IMG/VR virus record: IMGVR_UViG_3300009011_000021
Span: 1 to 46,220 of that record
Origin: a virus
Direction: 5' to 3' (one strand)
DNA length: 46,220 nt
A program made the position numbers and the translations under genes. Positions 40,587 through 46,220 of the stretch are shown piece by piece. Under the pieces are notes generated by a model. It saw only the letters and a program-made list of their open reading frames with translations, was not told the DNA's origin and did no database searches. Numbering within the stretch: position 1 is the first letter of the stretch; the number at the start of each line of letters is the position of its first letter.

Positions 40587-41913
40587 CTCCTTGATGCCGA
40601 GCGGACCATGATGCCAGTATATAAAACACGAATGCGAATAGACCGACAAGAAACTTTAGTGAGAACAAATAGAAAATCTCACCCATTGTAACCGCTCTGA
40701 ATATCGAATCCATTATCTTGACACCGAAGAATATTAGGATCACATCAGATATCAAAATAGCCCTATAAAAAATGTGATATCCAATTCCTACAATGATACC
40801 CAGGATCATTGCTGGTATCACAGACAATGGGTATCCAAAGAAATATATTAGATTAACAGGGCTTCCCATCGTCATTGTGATGCCTTTGTCAGCAAACCAT
40901 TGGAAGATAGACGGAGGGCTAATGACTGACATTAGATAGAATATTCCAGTTGAATATTCATCACCATTACCTATGCCAATGAAGTTTCTTAATATCTCTC
41001 CAGTTCCTTTGCTGCTCATATCTGATGAGTTATCAAGGGCCCACCACATCTGGCCTTGCAATACAATCCTGTCAACCAGTCGGTCAATGCCGCTTCCAGC
41101 TCCGCTAATCGCAATGTAACTTAGGTATGATGCAGTCATCATCGCACCAAGAAACATAACTGCTATAAATAAAAATCTTGTACTAAAGATCAACTTTCCA
41201 ATGTTAACTCTTAAAAGAATCACGACAGGGATGATGAATGTCATTGTCGCATAGAGCATACCGGAAAATTTATCTCCAACGGAGAATTGCGCAAGCAATG
41301 AAATCACAAAAAGAAAAATATAGCGTCTCTTGCGAGATAGCCCATACGCGAGACCAATGAACACAGTGAATTGTGAGAGTAGGAATTTTACATACTCCGC
41401 CCATTTTGGCGCAATGTTTGCCCAGTAATAATACCTGTCTACGCCATAGTCATTTGGGTGGCCATACCTCATGTGAACGAAGAACAGGATTGCTGTGAAC
41501 ACAGTGAATGCTATGACTACGCAGTGAAGAAGTATTTTGTTCAGGCCTACTGACAAGCCAAACCTAACGGTGTTTACTCTACTAAGATACTTGAACGTAA
41601 AGAATGAAAAGAAGAATATCACAAAGCAAAGTGACATTATCCTTGAGGTGGCCCCACTAAGGCTTGAGTAATACTTTACCTCGCTCAACCATTGCCCTGA
41701 CTCGGCAATGGCGCAGCAAATTCCAGCAGTAGTGAAGGCAAGCATAACCTGTGCTGACAGCACCCCGTAAGAGGAATTCCTTCTGATAAAGTAAATGCAA
41801 CTAGAAAGCCACAGAGCTATCGAGGTATAATTTAAAAGAGAAACGCCATCAGAAAATGCAACGTTAGCCAGTATCAGGCAAAGCCATAAGCTAACAATTA
41901 AAGAAATGCCCAT
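40573..41913 (-). CDS. Putative O-antigen polymerase (Wzy-like) membrane protein
   Basis: 446 residues with about 11-12 hydrophobic helices, beginning MGISLIVSLWLCLILANVAF. A larger hydrophilic loop lies at ~255-315 (DRLVDRIVLQGQMWWALDNS to DEYSTGIFY), as in Wzy polymerases. No glycosyltransferase motif is visible. Codon and base use is A+T-rich relative to the virion genes. It shares an operon with a GT52-like protein. Converting phages such as epsilon15 and D3 are known to carry a replacement polymerase, so the best inference is alteration of the O-antigen linkage. A flippase or unrelated transporter is less likely. Confidence 0.7.
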   Translation of the reverse strand: MGISLIVSLWLCLILANVAFSDGVSLLNYTSIALWLSSCIYFIRRNSSYGVLSAQVMLAFTTAGICCAIAESGQWLSEVKYYSSLSGATSRIMSLCFVIFFFSFFTFKYLSRVNTVRFGLSVGLNKILLHCVVIAFTVFTAILFFVHMRYGHPNDYGVDRYYYWANIAPKWAEYVKFLLSQFTVFIGLAYGLSRKRRYIFLFVISLLAQFSVGDKFSGMLYATMTFIIPVVILLRVNIGKLIFSTRFLFIAVMFLGAMMTASYLSYIAISGAGSGIDRLVDRIVLQGQMWWALDNSSDMSSKGTGEILRNFIGIGNGDEYSTGIFYLMSVISPPSIFQWFADKGITMTMGSPVNLIYFFGYPLSVIPAMILGIIVGIGYHIFYRAILISDVILIFFGVKIMDSIFRAVTMGEIFYLFSLKFLVGLFAFVFYILASWSARHQGEKAA

Positions 41914-41940
41914 TATGTTAATCTCTTATTTTTATTTTAA

Positions 41941-42891
41941 TCACAGGCTTATGGCACTCACGCCGCACCGTGATGATAAAACATCAGAACATGAGTTAAC
42001 CTCATCAAGCAGTAGGCTTGAAATAACTGGACGCACTACAACCCCATCAACATCTATTGATATGTTTTGCAGGTAATCAGCGAATCCATATATGTTGACA
42101 ACAGCATATCTACCGCGAAGAGACTCAAGATATTCAACGTCGATTAGATCATTTTTTACGATGAAATCACTAAACAAGCTGTCATCTTTACAATCTGGTG
42201 AAGTGTAAATTGTGTCACCGTTAGCGGATTTCAAAAAATCCAAAACTCTCATTTTGAGTGCAGTTGCATCATTTTTATTATTGCAATAATCAACGTAATT
42301 AACACCATTGAATAAATGGCATTCATCTTTCTTTTTTTGTTCTTCGTTGAAAATTTTTATGTGTGCAACATTGCTCATCGCATTTTCATATTTTGTATAA
42401 ATTGAATAATGAACTTGCGACTCATTCTTTACCTTTTGCATGTCATATCTATTGCCATTTAACCTATGGAGGATATTCAACACCAGAGCCCGAGCACTCC
42501 CTTTTTTCTTGTCATTAAAGTAAGAGCTTCCAGGCAAAATGTTGGCCGTACCATCATCAAAAGTCTTCAGTGTAGCACCATTGGTAAAGCTGATTGCGTA
42601 ATGAGCAAGGCTGTCATCAATGCATGCCACAAAAATTTCGTCTACAGGGCCAATCATGGAGATGAATTTACGCATTCCCCGCACGCCAGAAATGGAGCGC
42701 GCCTTCTCGATGAGGGTCGCATACTTCACCAGAGATGAAACCTTAACTAAGGCGGAGTTTGCTTTCGCATTGAAACTGTCGCATACGTAGAGCACAGCGC
42801 AGTCGTGCAGTTGGATAGATTCAGTGGCAATGATTCTTGAGGCTATGAGCACCTGTAAAGGCGTGTTACACAAAAAAAGTTTCACGGGCAT
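41941..42891 (-). CDS. Glycosyltransferase family 52-like protein
   Basis: 316 residues. The N-terminus LFLCNTPLQVLIASRIIATE is the TPLQ start typical of GT52 (sialyl- and related lipooligosaccharide transferases). LKTFDDGTANI near residue 115 matches the conserved FDDG segment of that family, and TSPDCKDDSLFSDFIVK near 225 could be the nucleotide side. No membrane helix, so probably cytoplasmic at the inner membrane. It is first in the operon, 27 bases from the polymerase gene. Base content is low-GC, pointing to transfer. Donor sugar cannot be read off. Confidence 0.72.
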   Translation of the reverse strand: MPVKLFLCNTPLQVLIASRIIATESIQLHDCAVLYVCDSFNAKANSALVKVSSLVKYATLIEKARSISGVRGMRKFISMIGPVDEIFVACIDDSLAHYAISFTNGATLKTFDDGTANILPGSSYFNDKKKGSARALVLNILHRLNGNRYDMQKVKNESQVHYSIYTKYENAMSNVAHIKIFNEEQKKKDECHLFNGVNYVDYCNNKNDATALKMRVLDFLKSANGDTIYTSPDCKDDSLFSDFIVKNDLIDVEYLESLRGRYAVVNIYGFADYLQNISIDVDGVVVRPVISSLLLDEVNSCSDVLSSRCGVSAISL

Positions 42892-43029
42892 ACCCAGGCT
42901 AATCTGTTACTTAAGTTGGCAGGATTCTAGCACCACCGATTGAAATGATCGACAAATGCACAAACTCATAAACGACGCACGTTCTGGTGAGTTTGATGAT
43001 TGCCCGGTGATGTGATGGGGAATGGTGAT

Positions 43030-43096
43030 TTAGCATGTGCCACGTTTGTGTCACACATGGTGAATTGCCATCCTTCAACTTTGTGCCTGTGCCATT
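43030..43096 (+). promoter_or_regulatory. Putative arm-type sites near attR
   Basis: ATGTGCCAC (43034 region), TTTGTGTCAC (43045-43054), TTGTGCC (43081-43087) and TGTGCCAT (43088-43095) repeat the motif seen inside attL. The gap 42892-43159 contains no supported gene; it is the P' arm of the attachment region and presumably the promoter of the glycosyltransferase operon. Confidence 0.45.
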
Positions 43097-43159
43097 AACT
43101 TGTTATGTGCGAATGCGGTTATGGCTATATAAAACAGTTAGTTAAATGTGGTTCTACTA

Positions 43160-43205
43160 ATTCGTAATGCGAAGGTCGTAGGTTCGACTCCTATTATCGG
43201 CACCA
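43160..43205. repeat. attR core (46-bp direct repeat, right copy)
   Basis: Identical to 78-123. It carries the 3' part of tRNA-Thr, from the anticodon loop to CCA, without the 5' half, so it is not a functional tRNA. Confidence 0.95.
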
Positions 43206-44249
43206 TTTCAAGCACCTCACTTGATCACCTGAAGTTCACCAAAACCTCAATATTTTAAATGGTTACATCATTTTAGTATTTCTACGCCTGCTTCAGTTCC
43301 TTGAAATCTACAGTTACAAGGGGACTTACGGGAGAAATTGTTGTTCTGCCTAAGAGAGTTATTCACAAATTAAACCCAACGGCAGCTCAAATATCATGTA
43401 TGTGAACCTGTTGTCGCGAGGCTTAAATCAGCCGCCGCTAGGCTATAGGCGGTAACAAGCGGGTGCTTTACGTTTTCTCCGTTCAGAGCTGGCCTACGTT
43501 GCCACAATGCACCCCGATGCGCCGGATGACTGGAACAAAACTGGTTTAATGTCACTCTGCCTGCTGGACGGCGAAAAACTGTAAACCCCCCAGCCCTTCA
43601 AACTTGACACTTTTTCGCGAGAAACTGGGAAAAGTGTCAACCCAACCTAACGGATCCTGACGCCTGCGAACAGCAGCTACAGCAGAAGTGTAAAGGGCTG
43701 GCGTTGAGATTTGTTGAGCCTTGGCTGTTAACTTTTGTTAATCCTGATGCGAAGCAGGGCAGGTGTCAGCCTGTTATGGTTTGTTATGCCTTACTAGGGA
43801 AAACTAGGGGTAAAGCGTCAACCGCCACCGCTTTAGAAAACTTCAGGTGCACGAACTCGTGAAGGGGAGGTGTTAAGCACTCCCCTTTGCAACCATCCTC
43901 GAGCCTCTTTCAGATCGCTGTTCTGGTTTGCCCGGACGCTGGCGTTCAGATTGAGTTGTCAAAAGTTGTCACCCACCGGCAGCGCCAGTGGGGATTTTTG
44001 GCAGAACGCGCTCTAAGTTACAGTTGCTTCAGTCAGTAATTTAGATATATTTAGAATAACTTTTAACCATTCTAAAGCTTGTTCAAAGCGACCAAGTTGA
44101 TTGTCTCTGATGATGTAGAGCACTAGAAGTGTCTCTTAGTGCTCGAATCGTTTATCGTGCATCATAGCTATGAAACTCTCATCATAATGTCTTGTTAATA
44201 ATTAACAGCCTTATGATAACGTCATTTTAAAATAACGGGATTTGATTAA
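43206..44249. other. Intergenic remnant between attR and the defence gene
   Basis: About 1 kb without an intact gene. It holds the ORF fragment at 43456-43584 and a hairpin TTGACACTTTT/AAAAGTGTCAA (43604-43640). There is also a terminator-like AAGGGGAG/CTCCCCTT (43862-43887) and a hairpin GAGCACTA/TAGTGCTC (44118-44144). A minus-strand frame of 36 codons (44013-44123, LYIIRDNQLGRFEQALEWLK) is too short to call. The last 200 bases are A+T-rich and should contain the promoter of the next gene. Confidence 0.6.
43456..43584 (+). pseudogene. C-terminal gene fragment
   Basis: An open frame of 42 codons without a start: LRFLRSELAYVATMHPDAPD, then WNKTGLMSLCLLDGEKL and a stop. The composition is that of a real protein end, and the GC content is higher than the flanks. 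It looks like the 3' end of a gene of a decayed integrative element. I do not recognise the family. Confidence 0.45.
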
Positions 44250-45932
44250 ATGGCAAAGCAATTTATGTTGATGGAACCAAAAAATGAGAATTTTAATGAA
44301 TTAATCGGTGGGCCTAACAAATATATTGTGCCTAGATTCCAGCGAGACTATGCATGGGATGTAGGACAATGGGAGGATTTATGGGGAGATATAAATTCTC
44401 TTGATGATGAAGGTTTTCATTATATGGGCTATATTGTCCTTCAACAAAAAGAACAGTATCAGCATGAAATTATAGATGGGCAACAACGCTTAGTTACGTT
44501 ATCGATTATAGTTCTGGCTGCAATGAAAGCGATCAAAACTTTAATTGATAATGGGGAGGATGTTCAGGGCAATACTGAGCGACTCGATGGTATAACTCAG
44601 AATTTTGTAGGAAGTAAGAACTTCGTTACGCTTAAAGTAATTAATAAATTAGAACTAAATAGAAATAATAAAAGTTATTTTCAAAGAATGTCATCTCATT
44701 TAGAGGCTCAAAACTCTCGCGGTATAACATCAACTAATAAATTGATACGCAAGTGTTTTGACTTTTTCTGTAAGAAAGATTACGGCAAAACAGGTGCGGA
44801 GATTGCTCAGTTTATTGCAGATTTTTCTTCAAGTATGATTTTTACAAAGATAATTGTACAAGACGATCTTAATGCCTATAAAGTTTTTGAAACTTTGAAT
44901 GCGAGAGGGGTCCAATTGTCAACTCCGGACCTACTAAAAAACTATTTGTTTTCAATTGTGACGAAAGATGATCAAATCGGAGAAGAAGAGCTCAACGATT
45001 TGGACGAGCAATGGTCAGAAATGATTGTCCAACTTGGAGAGATCAATGTTTCTGATTACATTAGATATCACTATAATTCACAGAGAAGAATGGTTACTAA
45101 GAACAACCTTTTTTCCTCAATGAGAAAAATATTAACGAAACCGGAAGAAGCGTATCAGTATTTGAAGTCATTAATTTACTACTCACCTATCTATGCATCA
45201 TTGATCAATCCCAATGATGCATGGTGGGGGGATCAAGATGTGAAATACAGAAATGTATTGCACTATCTTAATGGTATTAGATTATTTAATATCAAGCAAC
45301 CCCTAACAATATTCCTAGCTGCCTTTGGTAATTTTTCTCCAGAAGAGTTTGTTAAGCTCGTAAAATATATATATGTATTATCTATTCGATATAATATTAT
45401 CTGCCATTTATCACCTAGTGAACAAGAGAATATTTATAATCAAATCGCGAACAAGGTTTATAATCGAGAGTTCTTAAGAGCTAGTCATGTGAAAAATAGC
45501 GAAGAATTCAAACGTTTGTATCCTGATGATAATGCTTTCTTTAATGCTTTTGAATTTCATAGAATGCCAAGTAGACAAACAGAGAAAAAAATACGTTTTT
45601 TTCTTTCTGAAATTGAAGGCTATTTAGGTAATCCATGTGATTATGAAAAAACGACATTAGAGCATATTTGCCCTTATCATCCAGAAAAAGATTGGAGCGA
45701 ATCTTTTGGTGAAGGAATTAATGATGTAAAAGATAGGCTTGGAAACATGATTTTAATGGATAAAGATAATTTAAAACGCTCATCCTTTGAAGAGAAGAAA
45801 AAAGAATATACAAAATCCGGATATAAGTTGGCCTTAAAAGTGACAGAATATGCAGAGTGGAATTTAGATTCTGTCAATGATTTTCAAAAGTGGATGTCAC
45901 AACAAGCAGTTAACGTTTGGAAGGTTGATTAG
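44250..45932 (+). CDS. Fused GmrSD-type defence nuclease (DUF262 + DUF1524/HNH)
   Basis: 560 residues. N-terminal DUF262 (GmrS-like): VPRFQRDYAWDVGQWEDLW, GYIVLQQ, the nucleotide-binding/DNase IDGQQRLVTL (75-84) and FETLNARGVQL (~213). C-terminal DUF1524 (GmrD-like) HNH: TLEHICPYHPEKDW (H~472), then DRLGNMILMDKDNLKRSS (N~500). Type IV enzymes of this class cut modified phage DNA and use NTP hydrolysis. GmrS and GmrD are separate in the founder system and fused here, as in many later-described members. Base content is markedly A+T-rich. It is a single gene with its own terminator. Confidence 0.9.
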   Translation: MAKQFMLMEPKNENFNELIGGPNKYIVPRFQRDYAWDVGQWEDLWGDINSLDDEGFHYMGYIVLQQKEQYQHEIIDGQQRLVTLSIIVLAAMKAIKTLIDNGEDVQGNTERLDGITQNFVGSKNFVTLKVINKLELNRNNKSYFQRMSSHLEAQNSRGITSTNKLIRKCFDFFCKKDYGKTGAEIAQFIADFSSSMIFTKIIVQDDLNAYKVFETLNARGVQLSTPDLLKNYLFSIVTKDDQIGEEELNDLDEQWSEMIVQLGEINVSDYIRYHYNSQRRMVTKNNLFSSMRKILTKPEEAYQYLKSLIYYSPIYASLINPNDAWWGDQDVKYRNVLHYLNGIRLFNIKQPLTIFLAAFGNFSPEEFVKLVKYIYVLSIRYNIICHLSPSEQENIYNQIANKVYNREFLRASHVKNSEEFKRLYPDDNAFFNAFEFHRMPSRQTEKKIRFFLSEIEGYLGNPCDYEKTTLEHICPYHPEKDWSESFGEGINDVKDRLGNMILMDKDNLKRSSFEEKKKEYTKSGYKLALKVTEYAEWNLDSVNDFQKWMSQQAVNVWKVD

Positions 45933-45958
45933 TCTCTGTAAAAACATCAACCGTGCTG

Positions 45959-45994
45959 GCGGGCTGTCTATTAGGCAGCCCGCAACATTTTTTA
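45959..45994 (+). terminator. Terminator after the defence gene
   Basis: GCGGGCTG-(9 bases)-CAGCCCGC (45959-45983) and then AACATTTTTT. An eight-pair GC stem directly after the stop at 45932. Confidence 0.85.
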
Positions 45995-46017
45995 CTGTCA
46001 GAGTTCAGACGGGATCT

Positions 46018-46118
46018 GATTGGGGGTACTTTTGGGGGTACCTTAGAAAACTCAATGAATATAACTAACTGAAAATAAACTGGATTTTTAGCGATGCTAT
46101 GTTCCTATTATCGCACCA
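46018..46118. other. Degenerate att site with paired GGGGGTAC motifs
   Basis: TTGGGGGTAC and TTGGGGGTACC (46019-46042) are direct repeats of the kind found next to attachment cores of P4-family integrases. Seventy bases on, TCCTATTATCG-CACCA (46103-46118) matches the tRNA-Thr 3' end with one base lost. The rest of the window (46119-46220) shows no gene I can support. Confidence 0.5.
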
Positions 46119-46220
46119 TCTCAACTTCCCCAGACGTCCGTATTTATCCATAAGTATTCTGATTTATAACGAACTTACTCCATTTTGATCTACCGTTGTC
46201 CGCCTGCATCCAGTAGAACC

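Larger units (their letters stand above)
78..43159. mobile_element. Complete prophage, P22/lambda-type early region with epsilon15-type virion genes
   Basis: It is bounded by a perfect 46-base direct repeat (78-123 and 43160-43205). It contains integration, lysogeny control, replication, lysis, packaging, capsid, tail, ejection and tailspike modules in the usual lambdoid order. I found no frameshift or stop in any essential gene, so it is probably inducible. The length of about 43.1 kb is in the range of epsilon15-like podoviruses plus cargo. Confidence 0.93.
43160..46118. mobile_element. Candidate remnant of a second thrW-integrated element
   Basis: Bounded by attR on the left and on the right by TCCTATTATCGCACCA (46103-46118), a copy of the tRNA end lacking one G. 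Contents are a broken gene fragment, several hairpins, one intact low-GC defence gene and a paired GGGGGTAC motif. No integrase gene is left in the window. Inference from structure only. Confidence 0.45.

Noticed and set aside
40573-42891. gtrABC-type glucosylation cassette
   Set aside because: No flippase-sized GtrA (about 120 residues), no bactoprenol glucosyltransferase GtrB and no typical Gtr protein are seen; the two genes fit Wzy-like and GT52-like proteins better.
44013-44123. 36-codon minus-strand frame upstream of the defence gene
   Set aside because: The peptide looks protein-like, but it has only a GTG start, no ribosome site and an upstream stop; too short to call, so it is only mentioned in the intergenic entry.
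45877-46068. 63-codon ORF at the right end after the defence gene
   Set aside because: It begins inside the defence gene in another frame, runs through its terminator and the GGGGGTAC repeats, and has no ribosome site.
43206-46118. Identification of the right flank as CP4-6 of E. coli K-12
   Set aside because: CP4-6 lies at thrW, but I cannot match these genes to it by eye; the fused GmrSD gene is not one I know from CP4-6.
1-46220. CRISPR array
   Set aside because: No series of regularly spaced 20-40 base repeats was found; the only regular repeats are the three origin iterons at 22-base steps.

Overview
The window is an apparently complete temperate podovirus-type prophage integrated in a threonine tRNA gene of an enteric bacterium, most likely Escherichia/Shigella. 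A tRNA-Thr(CGT) gene (thrW type, 48-123) marks the left end. Its last 46 bases recur exactly at 43160-43205, so the prophage is about 43.1 kb (78 to 43159). The integrase/excisionase pair is of the P22 type, and P22 is known to use thrW. I infer the host from the tRNA context and gene families, not from long chromosomal flanks, because only 47 bases lie left of the tRNA.

Layout. 138-7818 (minus) is the leftward early operon: int and xis (overlapping), a set of small accessory genes, an HNH endonuclease, SSB, an Erf-family annealing protein, a CIII-like peptide, a second HNH endonuclease and an N-type antiterminator with nutL. 7966-9459 is a lambda-like switch: OL/PL, CI (S24 family), OR/PR, Cro, nutR, PRE and CII, with an oop-like antisense RNA over the cII end. 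9757-17729 (plus) holds replication (O-type protein with iterons, DnaB-type helicase) and a nin-like region with an HD phosphohydrolase, NinX/NinF-like genes, a third HNH-type endonuclease, RusA and a phage-82-type Q. 17772-20637 has a late promoter, its terminator, a Rha-family gene, a candidate minus-strand small RNA and a lysis cassette (holins, T4-like lysozyme, nested spanins). 20677-40560 is the virion module in epsilon15/phiV10/BPP-1 style: terminase, portal, scaffold, capsid, Bbp16-like cement protein, tail tube proteins, ejection proteins and a tailspike.

The right end carries likely conversion genes on the minus strand in an A+T-rich block: a polytopic Wzy-like O-antigen polymerase (40573-41913) and a GT52-like glycosyltransferase (41941-42891). 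This is the place where P22 keeps gtrABC, but the genes are different. A 50-residue two-helix membrane peptide (38200-38352, minus) sits convergent to the ejection genes.

Right of attR (43206-46118) lies what looks like the remnant of a second integrative element. It has a broken gene fragment, several hairpins, a fused GmrSD-type (DUF262 + DUF1524/HNH) anti-phage nuclease, a paired GGGGGTAC repeat and a degenerate copy of the tRNA 3' end. The site therefore looks like a tandem integration hotspot.

The main novelty candidates are the O-antigen cassette, the minus-strand RNA at 18663-18773, and the att-bounded GmrSD island. All functional calls come from reading the sequence and recalled family features; no database search was run.
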